64,000 nucleotides of DNA from CAVQBC01 sp963848415 (GCA_963848415.1 CAWKDN010000001.1:1240001-1304000), one strand, 5' to 3'. Shown: positions 28,230 through 37,278, counted from the stretch's first letter. Numbers and translations: made by a program. The notes: generated by a model from the letters alone, not told the origin.

Positions 28230-29380
28230 GCGACCGCCTCCCGGACGAAGCGCCCCGGCGCGTAGGCGGCGGCCCACTCCGGCAGCGCCTCACCCGCCAG
28301 CCCCGCAGCGGCGAGGTCGGCGGTCACGGCGGAGAGCAGGATGCCGTTGCGCCAATGGCCCGTCGCCCAGTGCAGCCCCTCGACCGCGCCGGGGCCGATG
28401 CTGGGCAGGTTGTCCGGGGAGCCCGGCCGCAGGCCCACGCCGACCTCCTCGAGCTCGAGCTCGAGCACGCCCGGGAGGACCTCCCAGAGGTCGCGCAGCA
28501 GCTCGAACACCCCGCCGGCGGTCGGGGCGAGGTCCCAGCCGCGCTCTTCCATCGTCGCGCCGAGCACGTAGCGGCCGTCGTCGCGGGGGACGAGATAGGC
28601 CGTGCGCGTGCGGATCACGCGCTGGGTCAGCCCGGGCCCACCGGGGTCGCGCAGGCGCAGCACCTGGCCCTTGACGGGCCGCACCGGGACGCGGGCGCCG
28701 TCGGGCACGCCCTCGATGCCCGCGGTCGCGGCCCCCGCGGCGAGCAGGACCTGGTCGGCGCGCAGCGTCTCGCCGTCGCGCAGCTCGACGCCTTGAACGC
28801 GCTCGCCCTCGGTCAGCAGGCCGGCGACCGGCGCGCCGTGGCGGACCTCGCCGCCGGCGCGCTCGACCGCGCCGGCGAGCGCCACGACGAGGCGGCGCGG
28901 GTCGACGGAGTGGTCGGCCGGGATCTCGAGCGCCAGCCGGACGGTCGGCGCGAGCGCCGGCTCGGCGCGGCGGGCCTGCGACGGCCGCAGGCGCTCGACC
29001 TCGAGCCCGAGCTCGCGGCGGAAGGCGAGCAGCCGGTCGAGCTCGGCGGCGTCGTCCGCGTCGCGCGCGACGACGAGCGTGCCGGAGCGCCGCAGGCCCG
29101 GGTCCCGACCGGCCGCGTCGCCGAGCTCGGCGCAGAAGGCCTCGAAGCGCTCGGCGCTGCGCAGCCCGAGCTCGAGCAGCGCTCCCTCGCCGAAGTCCGA
29201 CTCGGCGATCGGCGCGAGCATCCCGGCGGCGACGCGCCACGCCGGCCCCGCCTCCTCGCCGGCGGCGTCGAGCACGGTGACGCCCAGGCCGCGCTGGGCG
29301 GCGCGCCACGCGGCCGCGAGGCCGATGGGGCCGCCGCCGACGACGATGACGTCGGTGGCGCGAGACTGGCGAGGTACCAC
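28226..29380 (-). CDS. thiO: glycine oxidase ThiO
   Basis: 384 residues. The FAD-binding start is DVIVVGGGPIGLAAAWRAAQ. DAO-type features follow: GPAWRVAAGMLAPIAE, VDPRRLVVALAGAVERAGGE and the C-terminal HWRNGILLSAVTADL. It oxidises glycine to dehydroglycine for ThiG, the aerobic route instead of ThiH. GTG 29380 lies 11 nt after the GGAGG inside the riboswitch 3' end, so ligand binding would mask the ribosome site. Confidence 0.95.
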   Translation of the reverse strand: MVPRQSRATDVIVVGGGPIGLAAAWRAAQRGLGVTVLDAAGEEAGPAWRVAAGMLAPIAESDFGEGALLELGLRSAERFEAFCAELGDAAGRDPGLRRSGTLVVARDADDAAELDRLLAFRRELGLEVERLRPSQARRAEPALAPTVRLALEIPADHSVDPRRLVVALAGAVERAGGEVRHGAPVAGLLTEGERVQGVELRDGETLRADQVLLAAGAATAGIEGVPDGARVPVRPVKGQVLRLRDPGGPGLTQRVIRTRTAYLVPRDDGRYVLGATMEERGWDLAPTAGGVFELLRDLWEVLPGVLELELEEVGVGLRPGSPDNLPSIGPGAVEGLHWATGHWRNGILLSAVTADLAAAGLAGEALPEWAAAYAPGRFVREAVA

Positions 29381-29388
29381 GAGCGGAT

Positions 29389-29472
29389 CTTCCTCCCTAC
29401 GCCGGCACTACCCGGATCAGGTTCGACGGTCGGCGGCCTCGTGCCGCCCTCTCAGCCCGGAGTGGGCTCCCG
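29389..29472 (-). ncRNA. TPP (THI-element) riboswitch controlling thiO-thiS-thiG
   Basis: Minus strand: GGGAGCCCACTCCGGGCTGAGAGGG gives P1/P2 with the invariant CTGAGAGGG (written here in part only). A GC-rich P3 follows, then the invariant ACCTGATCCGGGTAGTGC block and GCGTAGGGAGGA closing P1 and containing the ribosome site. The layout is the standard TPP aptamer. With GGAGG in the closing stem, translation control of thiO is likely. Confidence 0.95.
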
Positions 29473-29520
29473 TTGTGTGGTCCGGATTGTAGCCCGAGCG
29501 CGGCTGCCAGACTGCGAGCC

Positions 29521-30177
29521 ATGACCCCGCGCGAGCGTGTCGCCGGCGCCCGGCTCTACCTCGTCTGCGGCGCCCGCCCCGGCGACCACGAGCTCGAGCC
29601 CTTCCTGCGCGCGTGCCTGCGCGGGGGCGTGGACATAATCCAGCTGCGCGAGAAGGGCGCCGGCGACGCGGACGTGCTGGCGGCCGCGCCGGTCTTCCGC
29701 GCCCTGGCCGACGAGCACGGCGCGCTGTTCATCCTCAACGACCGGCCCGACCTCGTCGCCGCGGCGGGCGCCGACGGGGTCCACGTCGGCCAGGACGACG
29801 ACACGCCCGCCGCCGCGCGCGCAGTCGTCGGGCCGGAGCTGATCGTCGGGCGCTCGACGCACGCGCCCGGCCAGGCCGACGAGGCTGACGCCGATCCGGA
29901 CGTCGACTACCTGGCCGTCGGCCCGGTGCACGAGACGCCGACCAAGCCGGGGCGCCCGGCCGCGCCGTCGGACTACGTCGCCTACGCGGCCGCGCACGTG
30001 GAGACGCCGTGGTTCGCCATCGGCGGCCTCGCGCCGGACACGCTGGCGCCGGTGGTCGCGCACGGCGCGCGCCGCGCGATCGTCGTGCGCGCGCTCACCG
30101 AGGCGCCCGACCCCGAGGCGGTGGCGCGCGAGCTGCGCGCCACGCTGGAGGCCCCCGTTGGCAGCGCGCAGCCCTAG
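29521..30177 (+). CDS. thiE: thiamine-phosphate synthase ThiE
   Basis: 218 residues from ATG 29521. Motifs are DIIQLREKGAGD, FILNDRPDLVAAAGADGVHV, GQDD, YLAVGPVHETPTKPG and FAIGGLAPDTLAPV. It joins HMP-pyrophosphate and thiazole phosphate into thiamine phosphate. It diverges from the thiO operon but is not itself preceded by a riboswitch on its strand. The next gene begins inside its 3' end. Confidence 0.95.
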   Translation: MTPRERVAGARLYLVCGARPGDHELEPFLRACLRGGVDIIQLREKGAGDADVLAAAPVFRALADEHGALFILNDRPDLVAAAGADGVHVGQDDDTPAAARAVVGPELIVGRSTHAPGQADEADADPDVDYLAVGPVHETPTKPGRPAAPSDYVAYAAAHVETPWFAIGGLAPDTLAPVVAHGARRAIVVRALTEAPDPEAVARELRATLEAPVGSAQP

Positions 30178-30607
30178 GCAGAGCCGCAGCGAGGCCCGCG
30201 ACGCGCAGGCGCGCGAGCGGCTGCGGCCGCTGGCGCCGGGCGAGCGGCCGCTCGCGCTCAAGCTCGCGACGGCGCTGGCGGTGCTGATCGCGCTGAGCAA
30301 CCTGGTCCTGCTGGCCGGCGGCTGGGAGGTCAGCGGCAGCGAGGCGAGCGCGTCGGGGTCGGTCGTCTTCTTCGCGCTGATGGCCGCCTGCGCGGCCGGG
30401 CTGTGGCTGCGCTCCTACTGGGCGGTGCTCGGCTTCGAGGCGCTGCTGGGCGTGACGATGTGCTGGGCGGCGCTCTCGCTCCTGGTCGCCGCGAACGCCG
30501 TCGCCGTCGCGCTCTGCGTCGTGATCCTGGTCCTCTGCGGACCGCTGTTCTGGGGCCTCATCCGCGTCATGGGCCGCCTCCGATCCCCGGAGCTTTCCGC
30601 GCGCTAG
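30158..30607 (+). CDS. integral membrane protein of unknown function
   Basis: 149 residues from TTG 30158, overlapping thiE by 20 nt in another frame. A basic N-terminus (SPRQSRSEARDAQARERLRP) is followed by four hydrophobic helices (LATALAVLIALSNLVLLAGG; SVVFFALMAACAAGL; ALLGVTMCWAALSLLVA; VALCVVILVLCGPLFWG). No enzyme motif. Position suggests co-transcription with thiE, but a thiamine role is not shown. Confidence 0.7.
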   Translation: MAARSPRQSRSEARDAQARERLRPLAPGERPLALKLATALAVLIALSNLVLLAGGWEVSGSEASASGSVVFFALMAACAAGLWLRSYWAVLGFEALLGVTMCWAALSLLVAANAVAVALCVVILVLCGPLFWGLIRVMGRLRSPELSAR

Positions 30608-30620
30608 TGTGCTCGGCCCC

Positions 30621-31991
30621 ATGGCCGAGAACTCCTATGACTGCATCGTGATCGGGTCCGGCCCGGGCGGGTACGTGACCGCCATCCGGGCCGCCCAGCT
30701 CGGCATGAAGACCGCTGTGGTCGAGAAGGACCTGGTCGGCGGGCGCTGCCTGAACTACGCCTGCATTCCCGCCAAGGCCGTGCTGCGCGTGGCCGACGTG
30801 CTCTCGGAGATCGACGACGCCGGCGAGTTCGGCATCTCCGTCCCCGAGCGCTCCGTGGACTTCTCCAAGGTCGGCGACCGCCGGCGCAAGGTGGTCAAGA
30901 CGCTGACCGGCGGCGTCGGCGGCCTGTTCAAGAAGAACGAGATCGACGTCATCGAGGGCACCGGCTCGCTGGCCGGCGACGGCTCGGTCAAGGTCGGCGA
31001 GGACACCTACGAGGCCAAGCAGTGCATCGTCCTCGCCACCGGGTCGATCAAGAAGCCGATCCCCGGCGTCGAGTTCGGCGGCCGCGTCATCGGCACCGAG
31101 GAGGCGTGGGCGCTCGACGAGCTGCCCGAGTCGATGGCGGTGGTCGGGGCGGGCGCCTCGGGCGCCGAGATCGCCTCGGCCTACGGCCGCCTCGGCACGC
31201 GCGTGCTGCTGCTCGAGGCGCTCGACCGCGTGCTGCCGGCCGAGGACGCCGACATCTCCAAGGCCGCCGCCCGCGCGCTGGGCAAGCAGATGACGATCCA
31301 CACCGGCACGAAGGTCGAGGACGTCGAGCCGGGCGAGGACAAGGTCAGCTTCAAGTACGGCGACGAGACCGAGGAGGTCGACTGGTTCGTTATCGCCACC
31401 GGCCGCGGTCCCGACGTCGAGGGGCTCGGGCTGGAGGAGGCGGGCGTCGAGCTCGACGACCACGGGCTGGTGGCGGTCGACGAGCGCTGCGCCACCTCGG
31501 CCGAGAACGTCTACGCCATCGGCGACCTCGTGCGCGGCCCCGCGCTCGCCCACAAGGCCTCAGACGAGGGCATCGTGGCGATCGAGTCGGTGGCGGGCCT
31601 CGACCCCGAGCCGCTCGAGTACGTCGACATCCCGCGCGCGACGTTCTGCGCGCCGCCCGTCGGCTCCTTCGGGCTCACCGAGGAGCAGGCGCGCGAGCAG
31701 GGCTACGACGTCGTCGTCGGCAAGGTCCAGTACGGCGCGGTCGGCGCGGGCACCGTCTACGGCGACCGCAGCGGCGTCATCAAGGTCATCGGCGAGAAGA
31801 AGTACGGCGAGCTGATCGGCGGGCACATCGTCGGCGCCAAGGCGACCGAGCTCATCCAGGAGCTGGTCAACGTCCGCGCGCTGGAGGGCGGCTTCCACGA
31901 GGTCGCCCACATCGTCCACGGCCATCCCACGCTCGCCGAGGGCGTGATGGAGGCCGCGCGCGCCGCCGACGGCTGGCTGATCCACGGCTGA
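30621..31991 (+). CDS. lpd: dihydrolipoyl dehydrogenase (E3)
   Basis: 456 residues. FAD site IVIGSGPGGYVTAIRAAQLG, redox disulfide GGRCLNYACIPAKAVL (C-x4-C), NAD site MAVVGAGASGAEIASAYGRL, VYAIGDLVRGPALAHKA, and the C-terminal active-site VHGHPTLAEGV (His-Glu). It re-oxidises the lipoamide of E2 subunits. It is the only E3 seen here and would serve both 2-oxoacid dehydrogenase sets. TAGTGT (30605-30610) lies 10 nt before the ATG, probably leaderless. Confidence 0.96.
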   Translation: MAENSYDCIVIGSGPGGYVTAIRAAQLGMKTAVVEKDLVGGRCLNYACIPAKAVLRVADVLSEIDDAGEFGISVPERSVDFSKVGDRRRKVVKTLTGGVGGLFKKNEIDVIEGTGSLAGDGSVKVGEDTYEAKQCIVLATGSIKKPIPGVEFGGRVIGTEEAWALDELPESMAVVGAGASGAEIASAYGRLGTRVLLLEALDRVLPAEDADISKAAARALGKQMTIHTGTKVEDVEPGEDKVSFKYGDETEEVDWFVIATGRGPDVEGLGLEEAGVELDDHGLVAVDERCATSAENVYAIGDLVRGPALAHKASDEGIVAIESVAGLDPEPLEYVDIPRATFCAPPVGSFGLTEEQAREQGYDVVVGKVQYGAVGAGTVYGDRSGVIKVIGEKKYGELIGGHIVGAKATELIQELVNVRALEGGFHEVAHIVHGHPTLAEGVMEAARAADGWLIHG

Positions 31992-32011
31992 TCCGCACGC
32001 CGAGCGGCGCG

Positions 32012-32578
32012 GTGCAGCCCGTCCTCTACTACGACTTCGCCTCCCCGGACGCCTACCTGGCGGCCGAGCGGGCGGCCGACGCGCTGGGCACGGTGCCCGA
32101 ATATCAACCCGTGAGGCTCGGCGGCCTCGCGGCCGGCGGGGTGGGCGCCTTCCGCTGCGCCGAGGAGGAGCAGATCTACCAGGCCGACGTCGAGGCCCGC
32201 GCCGCCGCCTACGGGCTGCAGCCGCTGCGCTGGCCCGAGCCGTTCCCGCCGCCGAGCCTCGCCGCGCTGCTGGCCGCCACCTACGCCAAGCAGATCGGGC
32301 GCGTCGTCGCGTTCTCGCTGGCTGCCTTCCGCCAGGCGTTCGCGGCCGGGCGCGACCTCGGCGAGCGCGACACCGTGCTGATCGCCGCGGCCGCCTGCGA
32401 GATGCACCCGCTGGCGGTGGTCAAGGGGATCGAGCTCGGCTCGACCGCGCGGCGGCTGGAGGCCGCGACCGCCGACGCCGCCGCCCGCGGCGTGCTCGAC
32501 GTCCCGGCGATCCGGGTCGGCGCGCGCGTCTTCCACGGCGACCGCGAGCTCGAGTCCGCAGCCCGCGTGCTGGCGTGA
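32012..32578 (+). CDS. DsbA-family/2-hydroxychromene-2-carboxylate isomerase-like protein
   Basis: 188 residues from GTG 32012. The thioredoxin-like DsbA fold is recognised by VLYYDFASPDAYLAAERAAD, FPPPSLAALLAATYAKQIGR, FSLAAFRQAFAAGRDL and the C-terminal RGVLDVPAIRVGARVFHGDR. The position of a CxxC is taken by SPDA, as in HCCA isomerase-type proteins, so it is a GSH/thiol-dependent isomerase-like rather than an oxidase. Substrate unknown. The stop overlaps the next start. Confidence 0.82.
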   Translation: MQPVLYYDFASPDAYLAAERAADALGTVPEYQPVRLGGLAAGGVGAFRCAEEEQIYQADVEARAAAYGLQPLRWPEPFPPPSLAALLAATYAKQIGRVVAFSLAAFRQAFAAGRDLGERDTVLIAAAACEMHPLAVVKGIELGSTARRLEAATADAAARGVLDVPAIRVGARVFHGDRELESAARVLA

Positions 32579-32817
32579 GGGCCAACCGCGCCTACGAGCT
32601 GCTGGTCACCCGCGAGGGGCGCACGCCCGGGCTGCTCGCCCGGCCCGAGCGCGTCGATCGCGTCGAGGTGGTCGAGATCGACACGGGCGAGGTCGCGCTC
32701 TTCTGGGACTCCCCGCCGGACCGCACGGGGCGCCTCGCGCGCGCGCTGCGCGCCGATCTCTCGAGCCTCGAGGCCGGCGCGTTCATGGAGCGCTGGCGGC
32801 GGTACGACCCGCGGTGA
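32575..32817 (+). CDS. small conserved-looking protein of unknown function
   Basis: 80 residues from GTG 32575, overlapping the previous stop (GTGA) and the next start. It is rich in Arg/Glu, with beta-like VDRVEVVEIDTGEVALFWDS and a helical C-terminus (AGAFMERWRRYD). I do not recognise the family. Coupled overlaps on both sides support it being real. Confidence 0.6.
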   Translation: MRANRAYELLVTREGRTPGLLARPERVDRVEVVEIDTGEVALFWDSPPDRTGRLARALRADLSSLEAGAFMERWRRYDPR

Positions 32818-33074
32818 GGCGGGCCGGCCTGCTCGCCGTCCGCGCCGGGCTGCCGGCCGCGATGGTGGCGGCCGGCGTGCTCTTGATCGTGCTCGGCGGC
32901 GAGACCTCCGACGGCGCGGGGGTGTTCCTGATCGGCGCGGCGTCGCTGGTGCTGCTGTTCAACCTCTTCATGCAGCTCGGCCTGCGCAGCGGCGCCGACC
33001 GCGAGCGCGAGGAGGCGGCCCGCCGGCACTACGCCGAGCACGGGCGCTGGCCCGACGAGCGGCCGCCGCGCTAG
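32814..33074 (+). CDS. small two-helix membrane protein
   Basis: 86 residues from GTG 32814. Two hydrophobic helices (VRAGLPAAMVAAGVLLIVLG and GVFLIGAASLVLLFNLFMQL) are followed by a charged tail (REREEAARRHYAEHGRWPDE). Unknown function. The TAG stop interlocks with the convergent SRPBCC gene at CTAG 33071-33074. Confidence 0.65.
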   Translation: MRRAGLLAVRAGLPAAMVAAGVLLIVLGGETSDGAGVFLIGAASLVLLFNLFMQLGLRSGADREREEAARRHYAEHGRWPDERPPR

Positions 33075-33472
33075 CCGGCGTCGCGCTCGGCGGCGCGCGC
33101 GAGGCGGCGGAGCATGACGCCGATCACCGGCCCGTAGGTCGCGCGCAGCAGCGGCTCCAACGGCCCCGGCGCAGTGAGCTCGATCGCGACCTCGCAGCCG
33201 CCCGCACGGGGCTGCACGCGATGCACGAGCACGATGTCCGGGCCGACCCGCCACGCCCACGAGCGGCCGGGCGTCTTGGCGATGATCCGCGCCGGCACCG
33301 GGACCACGCCGAGCAGGCGCGCGGCGCCGTGGGCGCCGTCGCGGACCTCGGGCGCGCCGAGCCCCCAGGCGCCGCGGACGTGCGGCGCCCACTCGGCCCA
33401 GCGGGCGGGCTCGGCGACGAGCGACCAGGCGGCCTCCGGCGGCGCCGAGCAGGGAACGGAGAAGGTTGACAC
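33071..33472 (-). CDS. SRPBCC-family (polyketide cyclase/START-like) protein
   Basis: 133 residues from GTG 33472; upstream in-frame starts are less likely because TAGGTT (33486-33481) sits 8 nt before this GTG. Typical features: STFSVPCSAPPEAAWSLVAE, PARWAEWAPHVRGAW, and an amphipathic C-terminal helix (LLRATYGPVIGVMLRRLARA). The fold has a hydrophobic ligand cavity; the ligand is unknown. Divergent from the E1 alpha gene. Confidence 0.85.
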   Translation of the reverse strand: MSTFSVPCSAPPEAAWSLVAEPARWAEWAPHVRGAWGLGAPEVRDGAHGAARLLGVVPVPARIIAKTPGRSWAWRVGPDIVLVHRVQPRAGGCEVAIELTAPGPLEPLLRATYGPVIGVMLRRLARAAERDAG

Positions 33473-33537
33473 TCCGGCCGAACCTACCCGCTCGCCGCTC
33501 GCTTGCCCCGGCACAGGCTCGGGTAACGTCCGCCGTG

Positions 33538-34851
33538 ATGGCCGACACCACCCAAGAGGAGCGCTCCGCCGGCGCAGAGGGCGACGGCGAGCTGCCCGAT
33601 CCCGAGGCGGCCCGCGAGTGGCTGCGGGCGATGCTGCTGATCCGGCGCTTCGAGGAGCGCGCGGGAGAGATGTACGCCAAGGCGAAGGTGGGGGGCTTCC
33701 TGCACCTCGCGATCGGCGAGGAGGCGACCATCGTCGGCGCCGTGCGCGCGATGCGCGACGAGGACTACCTCATCTCGACCTACCGCTCGCACGGGCACGC
33801 GCTCGCGCGCGGGTGCGACCCCGACAACGTCATGGCCGAGCTGTTCGGGCGCGAGGACGGCGTGTCCCACGGCCGCGGCGGCTCGATGCACATGTTCGAC
33901 CGCGAGCGCCGCTTCATGGGCGGCTACGGGATCGTCGGCGGCAACCTGCCGCTCGCCGCCGGCATGGCGCTGGCCTCTGACTACAAGGAGACCGAGGAGG
34001 TGACCGTCTGCGTGTTCGGTGACGGCGCCGCCAACCAGGGCACGTTCGGCGAGACGCTCAACCTCGCCGCCCTGTGGAGCCTGCCGGTCGTCTTCATGGT
34101 CACCAACAACCAGTTCGGCATGGGCACCGCGCTCGATCGCCACTCGGCGGTCACCGACCTGCACAAGCGCGGCGCCGGCTTCGGCGTGCCGGGCATGAGC
34201 TGCGACGGGATGGACGTCGTGGACACCCACCAGGTGATGACCGACGCGATTCGCCAGGCGCGCGAGGACCGCCAGCCGATCCTGGTCGAAGCCGTCACCT
34301 ACCGCTTCCGCGGCCACTCGATGGCCGATCCCGAGGAGTACCGCTCCAAGGAGCAGGTCGAGGAGTGGCGCAAGCGCGACCCGGTCGAGGCGTTCGGCAA
34401 GCGCCTGGTCGAGGAGGGCGTGCTCGACGACGGCGACCCCGACCGCTATGACGAGGACGCCGTCGAGCGCATCGACCAGGCAGTGACCTTCGCGGACCGC
34501 TCGGAGTTCCCCGGGCCCGAGACGCTCTACGACGACATCTACGTGCTGGGCGACCAGGTGCGCGGCTGGTACTCGGTCGACCAGCGCGCGGCGGGCCTGC
34601 GCCGCGGCGAGCGGGTGCGCGAGCTCTCCGACGACGAGCGCGGGCCGGAGGACGAGTACGACAAGGCGGTCGAGCAGGCGTCCAAGGAGGACGTCGGGCT
34701 CGAGAAGGGCGCCGACGAGGCGCAGGCCGAGGACGAGGACGCCGAGGAGGCCGAGGACGCCAAGGACGAGGCCGCCGACGAGCAGCCGCAGGAGGGCGAG
34801 CCCGACGAGGACGATGAGGACGATGAGGACGAGAACGAGGACGAGGGCTGA
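33538..34851 (+). CDS. pdhA: 2-oxoacid (pyruvate) dehydrogenase E1 alpha subunit with long acidic tail
   Basis: 437 residues. TPP-binding GDGAANQGTFGETLNLAAL ending in VTNN is complete, with YRSHGHALARG, HGRGGSMHMF and a phosphorylation-loop-like YRFRGHSMADPEEYRS. The enzyme decarboxylates the oxoacid with E1 beta. The usual subunit ends near residue 360; here about 75 further residues are strongly acidic (AQAEDEDAEEAEDAKDEAAD and EDDEDDEDENEDEG). The E2 linker of this set is also acidic. TAACGT (33524-33529) lies 8 nt before the ATG. Pyruvate is the inferred substrate. Confidence 0.92.
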   Translation: MADTTQEERSAGAEGDGELPDPEAAREWLRAMLLIRRFEERAGEMYAKAKVGGFLHLAIGEEATIVGAVRAMRDEDYLISTYRSHGHALARGCDPDNVMAELFGREDGVSHGRGGSMHMFDRERRFMGGYGIVGGNLPLAAGMALASDYKETEEVTVCVFGDGAANQGTFGETLNLAALWSLPVVFMVTNNQFGMGTALDRHSAVTDLHKRGAGFGVPGMSCDGMDVVDTHQVMTDAIRQAREDRQPILVEAVTYRFRGHSMADPEEYRSKEQVEEWRKRDPVEAFGKRLVEEGVLDDGDPDRYDEDAVERIDQAVTFADRSEFPGPETLYDDIYVLGDQVRGWYSVDQRAAGLRRGERVRELSDDERGPEDEYDKAVEQASKEDVGLEKGADEAQAEDEDAEEAEDAKDEAADEQPQEGEPDEDDEDDEDENEDEG

Positions 34852-35837
34852 TGGGCGTCCTGCGCTACCGGGAGGCCCTCAACCAGGCGCTGCGCGAGGA
34901 GATGCAGCGCGACGAGTCCGTCTTCATCATGGGCGAGGACATCGGCGTGTTCAACGGCGCCTTCAAGGTCACCCAGGGCCTGCTGGAGGAGTTCGGCGAC
35001 AAGCGCGTGCGCGACACGCCGATCTCCGAGAACACCATCGTCGGCATGGGCGTCGGCGCGGCGATGACCGGCCTGCGCCCCGTCGTCGAGCTGATGACCG
35101 TGAACTTCTCGCTGCTGGCGATGGACCAGATCGTCAACCACATGGCGACGATCCACTACATGTTCGGCGGCCAGGTCCGCGTGCCGATGGTCGTGCGCAT
35201 GCCCCAGGGCGCCGGCCACCAGCTCGGGCCGACGCACTCGCACTGCTTCGAGGCGCTCTTCCTGCACGTGCCCGGGATGCTGCTCGCCGTGCCCTCGACG
35301 CCCGCCGACGCCAAGGGGCTGCTCAAGGCGGCCATCCGCGACGACAACCCGGTCGTGTTCATCGAGCACGAGTACCTCTACGGCCAGCGTGGCGACGTCC
35401 CCGACGACGAGGACCTCACGATCGACTTCGGCCACGCAGCAGTCCGCCGCGAGGGCGACGACGTGACGCTGGTGGGCATCTCGCGCATGGCCTCGACCGC
35501 CGAGCGCGCGGCCGAGATCCTCGCCGAGGAGCACGAGATCGAGGCCGAGGTCATCGACCCGCGCACGTTGCGCCCGCTCGACCTCGACACGATCCTCGAC
35601 TCGGTCCGCAAGACCAACCGCTGCGTGGTCGTCGAGGAGGGCTGGCCCCACGGCGGCGTCGGCGCCAACATCGCCGCGCTCGTCCAGGAGCAGGCCTTCG
35701 ACCACCTCGACGCGCCGGTCGGCCGGATCACCGGCGCCGACCTGCCGATGCCCTACTCCAAGCCGCTCGAGCAGATCGCCTACCCCCATGAGCCCCAGGT
35801 GGTCGAGGCGGTGCTCTCGACCTTCCACGACATGTAG
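34851..35837 (+). CDS. pdhB: 2-oxoacid (pyruvate) dehydrogenase E1 beta subunit
   Basis: 328 residues. Conserved: VFIMGEDIGVFNGAFKVTQG, GMGVGAAMTGLRPVVELMTV, MPQGAGHQLGPTHSHCFEAL, PSTPADAKGLLKAAIRD and a C-terminal transketolase domain (EEGWPHGGVGANIAALVQEQ). The ATG overlaps the E1 alpha stop (TGATG), giving equal translation of the two subunits. The E2 gene follows after three interposed genes. Confidence 0.94.
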   Translation: MGVLRYREALNQALREEMQRDESVFIMGEDIGVFNGAFKVTQGLLEEFGDKRVRDTPISENTIVGMGVGAAMTGLRPVVELMTVNFSLLAMDQIVNHMATIHYMFGGQVRVPMVVRMPQGAGHQLGPTHSHCFEALFLHVPGMLLAVPSTPADAKGLLKAAIRDDNPVVFIEHEYLYGQRGDVPDDEDLTIDFGHAAVRREGDDVTLVGISRMASTAERAAEILAEEHEIEAEVIDPRTLRPLDLDTILDSVRKTNRCVVVEEGWPHGGVGANIAALVQEQAFDHLDAPVGRITGADLPMPYSKPLEQIAYPHEPQVVEAVLSTFHDM

Positions 35838-35854
35838 GCGGTGTCGGCGGCGCG

Positions 35855-36232
35855 ATGAGCTGGGAGGACGTCGATCGCGCCGAGCAGCGCATGGCCGAGC
35901 GTTCGGCGGAGCGCGACCGCTATCGCCAGCGGCGCGAGCGGACCCGCAACTGGCGGCCGTGGATCCTGTGCCCGATCGTGCTCCCCGCGCTCGGGGCGGC
36001 CGTGACGGTGGCGGTGCTCGAGTCCCAGGGCGGCGACCTCGGCGACCTCGACGCGGCGGCCGCGATCGCGCTGATCGCCGGGTTGCTGGCCTGGCCGGCC
36101 GCGCTGAGCCTGTGGGCGGCCTGGCGAACGCCGCTGGACCAGCGGATCATGTGGCCACTGGTGACGCTCGTCGTCCAGATCGCGCTGGTGGTCGGCGTGG
36201 GCTTCGTGGTGCTCGGCCTCGGCCCGTCCTGA
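35855..36232 (+). CDS. membrane protein of unknown function
   Basis: 125 residues. A charged N-terminal helix (DVDRAEQRMAERSAERDRYR) precedes three hydrophobic segments (ILCPIVLPALGAAVTVAVLE; AAAIALIAGLLAWPAALSLW; PLVTLVVQIALVVGVGFVVL). No known motif. It lies 17 bp after pdhB in the same direction. Confidence 0.65.
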   Translation: MSWEDVDRAEQRMAERSAERDRYRQRRERTRNWRPWILCPIVLPALGAAVTVAVLESQGGDLGDLDAAAAIALIAGLLAWPAALSLWAAWRTPLDQRIMWPLVTLVVQIALVVGVGFVVLGLGPS

Positions 36233-36297
36233 GCGGTTTGCCCGCCGTCGCCGACGGGGACGGCAACCAGACCGACACCGCGAGGGAAGGTGCCCGC

Positions 36298-37239
36298 ATG
36301 GCGACGCAAGGCGAGACCGACGTCCTCATCACGCCGGAGGACTACAGCTACGTCTTCAACCCCTACCGCGAGCCGATCGCGCACGTCAAGCCCGGCGACC
36401 GTGTGACCTTCGAGTGCGACGACGCCTTCGAGAGCCGGATCCAGAGCGAGTCCGACCTCCCCGGCAAGGCGCTGGCGACCGCGAAGTTCCTCAACCCGCA
36501 GACCGGCCCCGTCTTCGTCGAGGGCGCCGAGCCCGGCGACACGCTCGCGATCCACATCGAGCACATCGAGCCGACGCGCGACTTCGCGGTCAGCGCGCAG
36601 ATCCCCTACTTCGGCGGCCTCACCTCGACCGCCATGACGCGCACGCTGCAGGAGCCGCTGCCGGAGAAGGTCTGGGTGTGGAAGCTCGTCGACGGCAAGA
36701 TGGTCAACGAGGACCTGGGCGTCGAGCTGCCGTGGGAGCCGTTCATGGGCACGCTCGCCGTCGCGCCGGACCTCGAGGCGATCACGGCGCTCGCGCCGGG
36801 GCCGTTCGGCGGCAACATGGACGTGCCGGACGTCTGTCCGGGCAACACCGTCTACCTCCCGGTGTGGAACGAGGGCGCGCTCGTCTACACGGGTGACACC
36901 CACGCCCGTCAGGGCCAGGGGGAGCTGTGCGGCGTGGCGCTGGAGATCACCTCGCGCGCGACGTTCGTCTTCGAGGTGATCAAGGGCCGCGCGATCGAGT
37001 GGCCGCGCATCGAGTCGCCCGAGAAGCTGATGGTCGTCGGCAGCGCGCGGCCGATGGAGGACGCGGCCCGGATCGCCAACACGGAGCTGATCCTGTGGCT
37101 CGAGGACGAGCACGGCTACGACCGCTGGGACGCCTATCAGCTGCTCACCCAGGCGGGCGGGCTCTACGTCGGCAACATGGTCGACACGACCTACTCGCTC
37201 GTGGCCTCGATCGAGAAGCGCTACCTGAAGGGGAGCTGA
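36298..37239 (+). CDS. acetamidase/formamidase-family protein
   Basis: 313 residues. The family is shown by GDRVTFECDDAFESRIQSES, FVEGAEPGDTLAIHIEHIEP, the glycine-rich GNMDVPDVCPGNTVYLPVWN and the metal-site GDTHARQGQGELCGVALEI. It hydrolyses short amides such as formamide or acetamide to ammonia and the acid. Preceded by GAGGGAAGG about 8 nt from ATG 36298. No urea or nitrile genes nearby. Confidence 0.88.
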   Translation: MATQGETDVLITPEDYSYVFNPYREPIAHVKPGDRVTFECDDAFESRIQSESDLPGKALATAKFLNPQTGPVFVEGAEPGDTLAIHIEHIEPTRDFAVSAQIPYFGGLTSTAMTRTLQEPLPEKVWVWKLVDGKMVNEDLGVELPWEPFMGTLAVAPDLEAITALAPGPFGGNMDVPDVCPGNTVYLPVWNEGALVYTGDTHARQGQGELCGVALEITSRATFVFEVIKGRAIEWPRIESPEKLMVVGSARPMEDAARIANTELILWLEDEHGYDRWDAYQLLTQAGGLYVGNMVDTTYSLVASIEKRYLKGS

Positions 37240-37278
37240 GCCCTTCACGCGGCGGGCAAGACCCGCGATCATGGAGGC

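Noticed and set aside
34630..34851. Acidic end of pdhA as a frameshift artefact
   Set aside because: The frame runs directly to the TGATG overlap with pdhB, and codon use stays typical, so the tail is probably real.
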